14,158 bases of DNA from Bacteroidota bacterium (GTDB lineage: Bacteria; Bacteroidota; Bacteroidia; UKL13-3). Below the pieces are notes generated by a model that searched no databases, was not told the DNA's origin, and saw only the letters and a program-made list of their open reading frames with translations. Each line of letters starts with the position of its first letter. Positions within the stretch are counted from its first letter, which is position 1. A program made the translations under genes and the position numbers. This document shows positions 8,220 to 14,158 of the stretch, piece by piece. Location of the stretch: positions 1 to 14,158 of the forward strand of contig CANHRW010000032.1 of the NCBI GenBank assembly GCA_947462865.1. Reading direction: 5' to 3'.

Positions 8220-8545
8220 CTAAATTCAATTTCATCTAGTAGTGTCCTGAATTCGTTGAGGGTTTTGCTGTCTTTAGTTTTAGACAATAGTTCAATGCCT
8301 TCATTCAATAGTGTAATAGCATTTGCATGATTACCATTTGATTGCTCAATTTTTGCCATTTGAAATCTGGCTGGAATATGTTTTGGATTGATTTCAATAC
8401 ATTTTTGAAAACAACTGACTGCTGATTGTAAATTTTCTACAGCCAATTCTTCCATTGCCAATGCATAATTTAAAAAGTCATCATTGGGTGTTTCTTCAAG
8501 CATTTCAATGAGTTTCGCCTTTCGATTTTGGTTAAAATTGGACAT
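8216..8545 (-). CDS. Small TPR-repeat protein
   Basis: This 109-residue protein has no signal peptide or membrane segment, so it is probably cytoplasmic. It consists of helical repeats with TPR character: DDFLNYALAMEELAVENLQSA (residues 22-42), followed by SCFQKCIEINPKHIPARFQMAKIEQSNGNHANAITLLNEGIEL. The INPKHIPARF hinge between helices is typical of TPRs. It may be a protein-interaction adaptor; no partner is evident. Its stop codon shares bases 8217-8218 with the dnaB stop, and it is divergent from etfB with 128 nt between the two starts. Short TPR proteins of this type are common in Bacteroidota and usually uncharacterised. Confidence 0.8.
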   Translation of the reverse strand: MSNFNQNRKAKLIEMLEETPNDDFLNYALAMEELAVENLQSAVSCFQKCIEINPKHIPARFQMAKIEQSNGNHANAITLLNEGIELLSKTKDSKTLNEFRTLLDEIEFS

Positions 8546-8565
8546 TCTAAACTATTTTTATTTTC

Positions 8566-8597
8566 CAAAGATGATAATTTTTCTAAAATGGGGACAA
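8566..8597 (-). promoter_or_regulatory. Candidate promoter for the TPR gene
   Basis: On the minus strand, TTG (8597-8595) is followed after 21 nt by CATCTTTG (8573-8566), one mismatch from the Bacteroidota -7 consensus TAnnTTTG. It would give a leader of roughly 15 nt before the ATG at 8545. No equally good site was found for etfB on the other strand of this 128-nt divergent spacer. Confidence 0.35.
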
Positions 8598-8673
8598 GAT
8601 GGTTATTCAAATTGGAAAAAAATCAATTATTTGCAGAATATTTCGATCAAAAAATCTGTGACATCATAAAAAT

Positions 8674-9411
8674 ATGAAAATCTTAGTTTGTATTAGCAAT
8701 GTTCCCGACACTACTACTAAAGTGGCGTTTATTGAAAATGAAACAAAATTCAACACATCAGGTGTGCAATACATCATTAACCCTTATGATGAATTGGCAT
8801 TAACTAAAGCACTTGAAATCACTGAAAAATCAGGCGGTACTGTTACTGTAATACATGTTGGAACTGCGGAAAGCGAAGCCAGCATTAGAAAAGCATTGGC
8901 AATTGGGGCAAACGATGCTGTGAGAATAAACGCTGCTGCTAACGATGCCTCTTTTGTGGCTGATCAAATTGCAAGTTATGCAGCCACACAAAACTTTGAT
9001 CTGATCTTCACTGGTAGAGAAAGTATAGACTATAATGGTGGAATGGTTTGCGGTATACTGGCTGCAAAATTAAAACTACCAAGTGTTCAAGTAATTACTA
9101 GCTTAGAAATTGAAGGAAATACCGCCATTATGGAGAGAGATATTGATGGTGGAAAAGAAAAAGTAAGCTGCCCACTTCCAATGGTTGTGAGTGCACAAAA
9201 AGAATTAACAGAGCCTAGAATTCCAAACATGAGAGGGATTATGGCTGCTAGAACAAAACCTCTACAAGTCATTGAACCTTCAGCATCAAACCATTTAACT
9301 GCAGTGTTGTCTTACCAATTACCTCCAGCAAAAGGATCCTGCAAAATGATTGATGCTAACAATGCCAAGGAGTTGATCAGGTTGCTACATGAAGAGGCTA
9401 AAGTAATCTAA
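8674..9411 (+). CDS. etfB: Electron transfer flavoprotein beta subunit
   Basis: This 245-residue protein (normal length about 250) is the AMP-binding subunit of the ETF heterodimer, which takes electrons from acyl-CoA and related dehydrogenases and passes them on to ETF-quinone oxidoreductase. It begins MKILVCISNVPDTTTKV and has the expected AINPYDE-like segment (IINPYDELAL). The nucleotide-binding region includes GRESIDYNGGMVCGILAAKL (113-132). The EtfB signature follows at about 154-193, running from ERDIDGGKEKV through LPMVVSAQKELTEPRIPN to RGIMAARTKP. It contains the recognition loop (AQKELTEPR) that docks partner dehydrogenases. It is the first gene of a tightly spaced plus-strand run. 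Its TAA overlaps the ATG of the next gene by one base (TAATG), which suggests translational coupling. Confidence 0.96.
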   Translation: MKILVCISNVPDTTTKVAFIENETKFNTSGVQYIINPYDELALTKALEITEKSGGTVTVIHVGTAESEASIRKALAIGANDAVRINAAANDASFVADQIASYAATQNFDLIFTGRESIDYNGGMVCGILAAKLKLPSVQVITSLEIEGNTAIMERDIDGGKEKVSCPLPMVVSAQKELTEPRIPNMRGIMAARTKPLQVIEPSASNHLTAVLSYQLPPAKGSCKMIDANNAKELIRLLHEEAKVI

Positions 9412-9965
9412 TGCATAAAATTGCTTTCATTCATTGTTTAATTATGTTGCTCTTTGGGGGCCTCTACTCCAATTGCATGGCCCAACAAGTTCAATTTAAA
9501 AATGAACAGGGGCAAACAATTACAATCAAACAAGGCGATCAGATTTCACTTTTTTACAACGGCTATCTTGGACAAAAGCAATACAGCAATGTAGATTTTT
9601 TGTATGGAACCGATTCCAGTGTTTTTGTTGGGAATAGTACAAAGTCCTTTAATGAAAAGGCATCAGACTATTTGCTCATGCGTGGGCTACAAAAAAAAGA
9701 AATCTTGTTTAAAGATATTATCGCATTTAGACGCATTAGCATTGGGAGAAAAGTACTCAAATCTACCCTCAATTTACTGGCTATTTCAGGCTTTGCATAT
9801 GTTTTGTCAGAATTAGCCGTCAAAGAAAAGTTAAACTATGGCCAAACCCTGCTCTATTCAATTGCAGGCGGCATTGGTATAACTTCCATCATAAATATAA
9901 CATTGCCAGAAAACCCAAAATATAAAATGAGTGCGGGTTGGCGAGTTCAAACCATTAATAAATAA
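9411..9965 (+). CDS. Uncharacterised exported or membrane protein encoded between etfB and etfA
   Basis: I do not recognise a named family for this 184-residue protein. It begins with a hydrophobic signal (HCLIMLLFGGLYSNCMA), with likely signal peptidase cleavage after A24. Residues about 36-110 look like a small beta-rich region (TITIKQGDQISLFYNGYLG.. then LFKDIIAFRRISIGRK). Two hydrophobic segments follow, about 117-137 (LKSTLNLLAISGFAYVLSELA) and 144-163 (GQTLLYSIAGGIGITSIINI), which suggests anchoring in the inner membrane with a short basic tail. The ATG overlaps the etfB stop by 1 nt, and the stop is 11 nt before etfA, so it is probably cotranslated with both ETF subunits. No cofactor-binding or catalytic motif was seen. 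The location suggests a link to ETF or its membrane partner, but this is inference from position only. Confidence 0.8.
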   Translation: MHKIAFIHCLIMLLFGGLYSNCMAQQVQFKNEQGQTITIKQGDQISLFYNGYLGQKQYSNVDFLYGTDSSVFVGNSTKSFNEKASDYLLMRGLQKKEILFKDIIAFRRISIGRKVLKSTLNLLAISGFAYVLSELAVKEKLNYGQTLLYSIAGGIGITSIINITLPENPKYKMSAGWRVQTINK

Positions 9966-9976
9966 TTTTTTTTGAT

Positions 9977-10945
9977 ATGTCAGTTATTGTATTTGCAGAA
10001 AACAGTGAAGGTCTCTTTAAAAAATCTAGCTTAGAGGCTGTATTTTATGCTCATGAACTAGGGAAACTGGTTCAACAAAAATGTATTGCCATTTCTATTG
10101 GTCAAGTTAGTGAAGAAAATTTAAAATTATTGGCAACTTATGGTGCCGATCAAATTTTAACTATTGACCAAGCGGAAACCACTCATTTTAATTCGGAATT
10201 GTATGCTGAATTGCTTGCCAATACAGCACAAAGTTTCAATGCCAAACAGGTGGTTTTTGCAAACACTTATTCTGGAAAATTAATTGCTCCAAGAGTAGCT
10301 GGTATTTTAAATGCATCTATAGCAAGTAATGTGATTAGTTTACCCGCTCTTGAGAACGGATTTACCGTAAAAAGATCAGTGTTCTCTGGAAAGGCCATCG
10401 CCAATGTTGCTTTAAATTCAGACACAAAAGTGCTTTCTATTGCGCCAAATACTTTTACCATAGCTGCCATTAATAAAGAGGCTACGATTGAAAAAATACA
10501 AACTGCGGTAAGTCTTGAAACTGCTAAAACCAAATCATTGGAGCTGAGTAAACAAGCTGGTAAAATTGCACTTACTGAGGCGGAATTGGTAGTAAGTGCT
10601 GGTAGAGGGATGAAAGGCCCTGAACATTGGGGAATGGTTGAACAGTTGGCAGATATATTAGGTGCTGCAACAGCATGTTCTAAACCAGTGAGCGATATGC
10701 ATTGGAGACCGCATAGCGAACATGTTGGCCAAACAGGCATTACTATTAAACCCAATTTATACATTGCAATAGGCATTTCAGGTGCTATTCAACACTTGGC
10801 AGGAGTTAGTTCATCAAAAGTAATTGTAGCCATAAACAAAGATCCTGAAGCCCCATTTTTTAAGGCTGCAGACTACGGGATAGTTGGTGATGCTTTTGAA
10901 GTGCTGCCGCAATTGATTGATGCTGCTAAATCTATTCAATCCTAA
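9977..10945 (+). CDS. etfA: Electron transfer flavoprotein alpha subunit
   Basis: This 322-residue protein is the FAD-carrying subunit of ETF and pairs with the EtfB encoded upstream. The N-terminal domain (about 1-190) opens with MSVIVFAENSEG. The C-terminal FAD domain begins at VVSAGRGMKGPEHW (205-218). It continues with CSKPVSDMHWRPHSEHVGQTG (234-254) and contains the EtfA signature LYIAIGISGAIQHLAG (261-276), followed by KVIVAINKDPEAPFF and YGIVGD. The Gln-Thr (Q252, T253) and His (H273) that contact the flavin in characterised ETFs are present. The arginine of the usual ASRA motif, which lies against the flavin ring in human ETF, is lysine here (K236). Length and domain order are normal for a non-bifurcating-type ETF alpha. 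No Shine-Dalgarno is visible; the start is preceded by a T-run. Confidence 0.97.
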   Translation: MSVIVFAENSEGLFKKSSLEAVFYAHELGKLVQQKCIAISIGQVSEENLKLLATYGADQILTIDQAETTHFNSELYAELLANTAQSFNAKQVVFANTYSGKLIAPRVAGILNASIASNVISLPALENGFTVKRSVFSGKAIANVALNSDTKVLSIAPNTFTIAAINKEATIEKIQTAVSLETAKTKSLELSKQAGKIALTEAELVVSAGRGMKGPEHWGMVEQLADILGAATACSKPVSDMHWRPHSEHVGQTGITIKPNLYIAIGISGAIQHLAGVSSSKVIVAINKDPEAPFFKAADYGIVGDAFEVLPQLIDAAKSIQS

Positions 10946-10965
10946 TTGAACCTTATAATTATACG

Positions 10966-11613
10966 ATGGGCAGGGTTAAACTAACAATTTCAGGATTGAG
11001 TACAGGACAAAGCAGTGGCTCTTATACCTTGATTTTAAGCGAAGAGCAAGGAAAAAGAAAGTTACCCATTGTTATAGGTAGTTTTGAAGCCCAAGCTATT
11101 GCAATAGAAATAGAAAAGATTGCTCCTTTCAGACCCATGACCCATGATTTATTTGTAAATTTTTGCAAAGCATTTGACATCATCGTTCATGAAGTGGTTA
11201 TATTTAACCTTCACGAAGGTGTATTTCATGCCAAATTAATTTGCGAACAATTAGGTGAAATCCGTGAAATTGATGCAAGAACTTCTGATGCAATTGCTAT
11301 TGCAGTGAGGTTTAAATGTCCAATTTTTACTTTCTCAGAAATAATGGATATTGCAGGAATAGATTTAAACGAAGACGAGGAGGAGGATATCGATGAAGAG
11401 GAGGATATCGATGAAGAAATTGATATTGATGAATTGATGCTCGAAGCAGAAATAGATATTGAAGTAGGTGCTAATTCTAAAAAAAGTAACTCGCCAAATT
11501 TCTCAAAATTTTCGCTTCAACAGTTAACTGAATTGCTCGAAAAAGCAATTGAACAAGAAGAGTACAGCTTTGCTGTTCAAATTAGAGATGAAATAAACAA
11601 AAGGACCAAATAA
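10966..11613 (+). CDS. Bifunctional nuclease (BFN/DUF151) family protein with acidic linker and C-terminal UVR motif
   Basis: Residues 1 to about 130 of this 215-residue protein form a BFN (DUF151) domain, with the characteristic segments LPIVIGSFEAQAIAI (33-47), RPMTHDLF (56-63) and IDARTSDAIAIAVR (102-115). Some members of this family show DNase/RNase activity, but the biological role is poorly understood. Residues 136-167 form an extremely acidic linker built from an EEDIDE repeat. Residues about 181-214 (FSLQQLTELLEKAIEQEEY.. and QIRDEINKR) form a UVR-type helical hairpin like those of UvrB/UvrC and some Clp adaptors. The protein has no signal peptide and is probably cytoplasmic. It lies 20 nt after etfA and 1 nt before the transporter gene, so it is likely part of the same transcript. 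Confidence 0.88.
   Translation: MGRVKLTISGLSTGQSSGSYTLILSEEQGKRKLPIVIGSFEAQAIAIEIEKIAPFRPMTHDLFVNFCKAFDIIVHEVVIFNLHEGVFHAKLICEQLGEIREIDARTSDAIAIAVRFKCPIFTFSEIMDIAGIDLNEDEEEDIDEEEDIDEEIDIDELMLEAEIDIEVGANSKKSNSPNFSKFSLQQLTELLEKAIEQEEYSFAVQIRDEINKRTK
11380..11415 (+). repeat. Perfect tandem duplication of an 18-bp unit in the BFN gene
   Basis: The 18-base unit GAGGAGGATATCGATGAA occurs twice in succession without a mismatch (11380-11397 and 11398-11415). A third, diverged copy follows at 11416-11433 (GAAATTGATATTGATGAA). The repeat is in frame and encodes EEDIDE, EEDIDE, EIDIDE. Each unit adds six residues, so changes in copy number would keep the frame open. Confidence 0.95.
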
Positions 11614-11614
11614 C

Positions 11615-12895
11615 ATGGAGAGATTTACAGGACTTATTGGAATTGCCGTATTGTTAGGCATTGCTTTTTTATTTTCTAACAACAGAAAAGCAATTAACTA
11701 CCGTTTGGTTGTTAGCGGACTGTTGCTTCAACTGGCATTGGCCGTGTTCATTTTAAAAACAAGTATTGGACAAAATTTATTTGCTTGGGTTGGGAGTAAA
11801 ATTGAACAATTGCTTCAACTAGCCGATCAAGGTGGCGAATTTGTATTTGGAGGACTCATTAAACCTGAATTATTAAAACCTATTTTTGGAGACAGATACA
11901 GCTTTCTATTTATGTTTAAAATCATTCCTACAATCATTTTTGTAGCAGTGCTTGTAAACATTGCATACCATATTGGTTTAATGCAACGCATCGTTTCATT
12001 TTTTGCAGGTATTGTTCATAAGTTGATGCGCGTAAGCGGTAGTGAAGCATTGTCAAACGTAGCGAGTGCATTTGTAGGTCAGGTTGAAGCACAAATCATG
12101 ATTAAGCCTTATATCAATACCATGACCAAAAGTGAATTGTTAGCGAGTATGAGCGGAAGTATGGCAACAATTGCGGGTGGCGTAATGGCAGTGTATATTT
12201 CTATGGGTGTACCTGCACCTTATTTATTGGCTGCAAGTATTATGGCTGCACCAGGAGCATTGGTCATTTCTAAAATTGTTTGGCCCGAAACTGAAGAGTC
12301 ACCTACAAAAGGAGACATTAAATTAGAGGTAAAACAAGCACACGTCAATTTATTAGATGCCATTTCTCACGGGGCATCAGACGGATTAAAAGTCGGATTA
12401 AATGTGGTTGCTATGTTAATTGGTTTTATTGCATTGATTGCATTGGCAGACTTATTGCTTCTTAAATTTGGGTCTATACTGGTTATGTTGGGGTTGACGC
12501 CTGAAACCATCGGATTAGATTTAAATCAATTGAGTTTAGACAAACTATTTGGAGTGGTATTTTCAGGATTGGCATGGACCATGGGAGTTCCATCTTCTGA
12601 TACAGTTGTGGCAGGCTCATTAATGGGGACCAAAATGGTCATCAATGAGTTTGTGGCTTATTCTAAACTTTCACCAATGATTGCCAGTAATTTATTACAA
12701 GCTAAATCCGTAATGATCATCAGTTTTGCGCTGTGTGGATTTGCCAATTTTAGTTCTATTGCTATTCAGGTTGGAGGCATCGGAGAACTGGCACCTGAAA
12801 GAAGAGCAGACTTAGCTAAATTGGGTTTTAAAGCCTTAATGATTGGTACAATGGCTTCTTATTTGAGCGCAACAATAGCAGGAATTTTATTTTAA
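11615..12895 (+). CDS. Concentrative nucleoside transporter (CNT/NupC family)
   Basis: This 426-residue inner-membrane protein belongs to the CNT family, which imports nucleosides by cotransport with Na+ or H+. The N-terminal part has hydrophobic helices at about 4-20 and 30-48. The core includes MFKIIPTIIFVAVLVNIAYHIG (100-121) and the re-entrant-loop motif SAFVGQVEAQIMIKPYI (151-167), followed by MSGSMATIAGGVMAVYISMG (179-198). The second half has NEFVAYSKL (344-352, with E345) and CGFANFSSIAIQVGGIG (374-390), which correspond to the ribose-contacting Glu, Asn and Ser of Vibrio cholerae CNT. The substrate motif usually reads GQTEAP and here reads GQVEAQ, which may alter base preference. Family assignment is firm; exact substrates are not. 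It starts 1 nt after the BFN stop and ends 4 nt before the next gene. Confidence 0.92.
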   Translation: MERFTGLIGIAVLLGIAFLFSNNRKAINYRLVVSGLLLQLALAVFILKTSIGQNLFAWVGSKIEQLLQLADQGGEFVFGGLIKPELLKPIFGDRYSFLFMFKIIPTIIFVAVLVNIAYHIGLMQRIVSFFAGIVHKLMRVSGSEALSNVASAFVGQVEAQIMIKPYINTMTKSELLASMSGSMATIAGGVMAVYISMGVPAPYLLAASIMAAPGALVISKIVWPETEESPTKGDIKLEVKQAHVNLLDAISHGASDGLKVGLNVVAMLIGFIALIALADLLLLKFGSILVMLGLTPETIGLDLNQLSLDKLFGVVFSGLAWTMGVPSSDTVVAGSLMGTKMVINEFVAYSKLSPMIASNLLQAKSVMIISFALCGFANFSSIAIQVGGIGELAPERRADLAKLGFKALMIGTMASYLSATIAGILF

Positions 12896-12899
12896 ACCA

Positions 12900-13334
12900 T
12901 TGAGGTTGAATTTACCGGCTTTTGAGCCTAAAATAAACCAAAGTCCAAATGGACCTCAAATTTTTGACCCAATAAGAAAAACATGGGTTCAATTAACCAA
13001 CGAAGAATGGGTAAGGCAACACATTTTAAATACTTTGACCGAACACATGGGCATTTCAAAGAATTTAATTGCCGTAGAAAAATTACTTCACTTTAATACC
13101 CTCAAAAAACGATTTGACATTTGTGTTTATAACAATGAAGCAAAGCCAATGCTACTGGTTGAATGCAAAGCATTTGATATAACATTGAGTCAACAAACCA
13201 TTTTACAGGTTTTTACATACAACCAAGTTTTACAGGTTCCTGTTCTCTGGATTTCAAATGGGCTTAGGCACATGACTTTTAAAATGAATGCTGAACAAAA
13301 TTTTGAATTCCATTCTGATGATTTAATATTATAA
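12900..13334 (+). CDS. Stand-alone HsdR-N-type (HSDR_N_2) PD-(D/E)xK nuclease-like protein
   Basis: This 144-residue cytoplasmic protein resembles the N-terminal nuclease domain of type I restriction R subunits. It has no helicase or translocase part, and no modification or specificity genes are nearby. A typical opening is seen: LNLPAFEPKI, then IFDPIRKTWVQLTNEEWVRQH (21-41). The candidate PD-(D/E)xK site is RFDIC (D73) and VECK (E88, K90), with E60 upstream and a QxxxY motif (Q103, Y107). All key residues look intact, so activity is possible. The start is TTG at 12900: an in-frame stop lies just upstream at 12876 and the first internal ATG would remove the first 49 residues. The function of this family in Bacteroidota is unknown; it is often a lone gene beside housekeeping genes. 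Confidence 0.82.
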   Translation: MRLNLPAFEPKINQSPNGPQIFDPIRKTWVQLTNEEWVRQHILNTLTEHMGISKNLIAVEKLLHFNTLKKRFDICVYNNEAKPMLLVECKAFDITLSQQTILQVFTYNQVLQVPVLWISNGLRHMTFKMNAEQNFEFHSDDLIL

Positions 13335-13363
13335 AGCTCATAAAAATCTTTTAAATTGTAAGC

Positions 13364-13951
13364 ATGTTAGAAGCCGCTGATTATTTTATTCACGAAACTT
13401 CCATCGTTGATGAAGGATGCCAAATTGGAACAAATACCAAAATATGGCATTTTACTCATATCATGAAAAACAGCCAAATTGGAAGCAACTGTGTAATAGG
13501 TCAAAATGTAATGGTTGCCCCTGGTGTTCAAATTGGGAATGGAGTAAAAGTTCAAAACAATGTGAGTATTTACAGTGGTGTTACTTGTGAAGATGGTGTT
13601 TTTCTTGGGCCAAGTATGGTATTTACCAATGTCATCAACCCTAGAAGCTTCATAGAAAGAAAAAATGAATTTAAGGCAACACTTGTTAAAAAGGGCGCTA
13701 GTATTGGGGCCAACGCCACCATACTTTGTGGGATTGAAATTGGTGAATATGCCATGATTGGTGCCGGAGCAGTAGTGACTAAATCAGTTCCAGCATACGG
13801 ATTGGTAGTGGGTAATCCATCTCAACAAATTGGATGGGTTTCTAAAGCAGGAATGCGTTTACAATTGAATGAAAATGGCTTTGCAGTATGCGAGCAGTCA
13901 AACGAACAATATGAATTGAGAAATGAAAATTTGAAATGCATTATACCATGA
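13364..13951 (+). CDS. wbpD: UDP-2-acetamido-3-amino-2,3-dideoxyglucuronate N-acetyltransferase (WbpD/WlbB type)
   Basis: This 195-residue protein has the left-handed beta-helix of hexapeptide acyltransferases, with repeats such as IGTNTKIWHF, IGSNCVIGQNVMVAP, IGNGVKVQNNVSI and IGANATILCGIEIGEYAMIG. The insertion FLGPSMVFTNVINPRSFIERKNEFK (80-104) and TLVKKGASIGANATI (106-120) closely follow the WbpD/WlbB subgroup, which uses acetyl-CoA to acetylate the 3-amino group of the UDP-linked sugar. The product, UDP-2,3-diacetamido-2,3-dideoxyglucuronate, feeds surface polysaccharide (O-antigen-like) synthesis. The WHF segment (28-30) is also typical. The gene overlaps the following aminotransferase by 4 nt (ATGA), which fits adjacent pathway steps. 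The last 30 or so residues form a polar tail with no recognised function. A related acyltransferase with another sugar substrate cannot be excluded. Confidence 0.88.
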   Translation: MLEAADYFIHETSIVDEGCQIGTNTKIWHFTHIMKNSQIGSNCVIGQNVMVAPGVQIGNGVKVQNNVSIYSGVTCEDGVFLGPSMVFTNVINPRSFIERKNEFKATLVKKGASIGANATILCGIEIGEYAMIGAGAVVTKSVPAYGLVVGNPSQQIGWVSKAGMRLQLNENGFAVCEQSNEQYELRNENLKCIIP

Positions 13952-14158
13952 CAAATAGCATTCAATTTTTTGATATCAAGCGGCAAAATCATTTACTCAA
14001 AAATGAGTTAGAAGCGGCCATACAATTAGTTATTGAACAAGGACAATTTATAAAAGGCAAAGAAATAACCACGTTTGAAAACCAACTTGCTACACATTTA
14101 AATGTAAAGCATGTGATCAGTTGTGGCAATGGCACTGATGCATTACAAATTGCTTTAA
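13948..14158 (+). CDS. DegT/DnrJ/EryC1/StrS-family sugar aminotransferase (WbpE-like), 3' truncated by the window
   Basis: The ATG at 13948 overlaps the TGA of the acetyltransferase gene (ATGA), and the frame is open to the window edge, giving 70 residues of a protein usually about 360-400 long. The visible part has the standard opening FFDIKRQNHLLKNELEAAI, then IEQGQFIKGKEITTFENQLA, VKHVISCGNGTDALQIAL. The last segment contains the conserved SCGNGTDAL loop that binds the pyridoxal phosphate phosphate group. The catalytic lysine lies outside the window. Next to a WbpD-type acetyltransferase, the likely role is transfer of an amino group to the 3-keto sugar nucleotide, the step immediately before acetylation. 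Specificity cannot be read from this fragment. Confidence 0.9.
   Translation, partial: MTNSIQFFDIKRQNHLLKNELEAAIQLVIEQGQFIKGKEITTFENQLATHLNVKHVISCGNGTDALQIAL

Noticed and set aside
9411..9482. Lipoprotein signal in the protein between etfB and etfA (C22)
   Set aside because: The residues before C22 (YSN) do not fit a lipobox; cleavage after the following Met-Ala is more plausible.
9966..9976. T-run before etfA as a terminator
   Set aside because: No GC-containing stem precedes the T residues, and the genes on both sides are closely spaced in an apparent operon.
10267..10776. 169-residue minus-strand reading frame opposite etfA
   Set aside because: It lies wholly inside etfA, its sequence has no recognisable domain, and it is best explained as a shadow of the coding strand.
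12900..13334. Type I restriction-modification system
   Set aside because: Only the HsdR N-terminal domain is present; there is no helicase domain, HsdM or HsdS in the window.
1..14158. CRISPR arrays, tRNA/rRNA genes, insertion sequences, phage genes or a defence island
   Set aside because: No spaced direct repeats, RNA gene features, transposase or integrase motifs were seen on either strand.

Overview
The window is AT-rich chromosomal DNA from a member of the Bacteroidota. Four things point there: two large secreted proteins with type IX secretion (T9SS) C-terminal sorting domains, promoter-like sites of the Bacteroidota TTG / TAnnTTTG type, almost no Shine-Dalgarno sequences, and a DnaB with the N-terminal extension I associate with this phylum. 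Placement below phylum is not supported. There are no RNA genes, insertion sequences, phage genes or CRISPR arrays, and the gene content looks mostly like core genome.

Layout. (1) Bases 1-1638, plus strand: the 3' end of a probable envelope or beta-barrel protein, then an exported protein with a thioredoxin-like C-terminal domain that lacks the CxxC motif. A perfect 17-bp hairpin (1632-1670) separates this from the convergent genes that follow. (2) Bases 1685-6355, minus strand: two T9SS cargo proteins of 816 and about 706 residues, each with a candidate Bacteroidota promoter. (3) Bases 6356-6659: a divergent intergenic region upstream of dnaB, holding two inverted DnaA-box-like 9-mers. (4) Bases 6660-8545: dnaB (plus) meets a small TPR protein gene (minus) tail to tail, with the two stop codons interlocked in a CTAG palindrome. 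(5) Bases 8674-14158, plus strand: eight closely packed genes that look like one or a few transcription units: etfB, an unknown membrane protein, etfA, a bifunctional-nuclease/UVR protein, a CNT nucleoside transporter, a stand-alone HsdR-N-type PD-(D/E)xK protein, a WbpD/WlbB-type N-acetyltransferase and the start of a DegT-family aminotransferase.

How the genes fit together. EtfB and EtfA form the heterodimeric electron transfer flavoprotein, which passes electrons from acyl-CoA and related dehydrogenases towards the quinone pool. The unknown protein encoded between them (overlapping etfB by 1 nt, 11 nt before etfA) is the least explained gene here. The acetyltransferase/aminotransferase pair points to synthesis of a UDP-2,3-diacetamido-2,3-dideoxy-glucuronic-acid-type sugar for surface polysaccharide, and the cluster probably continues past the right edge. 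I found no convincing new multi-gene system. The observations most worth following are the etfB/etfA insert, the DnaA-box-like pair before dnaB, and several altered motifs in otherwise standard proteins.
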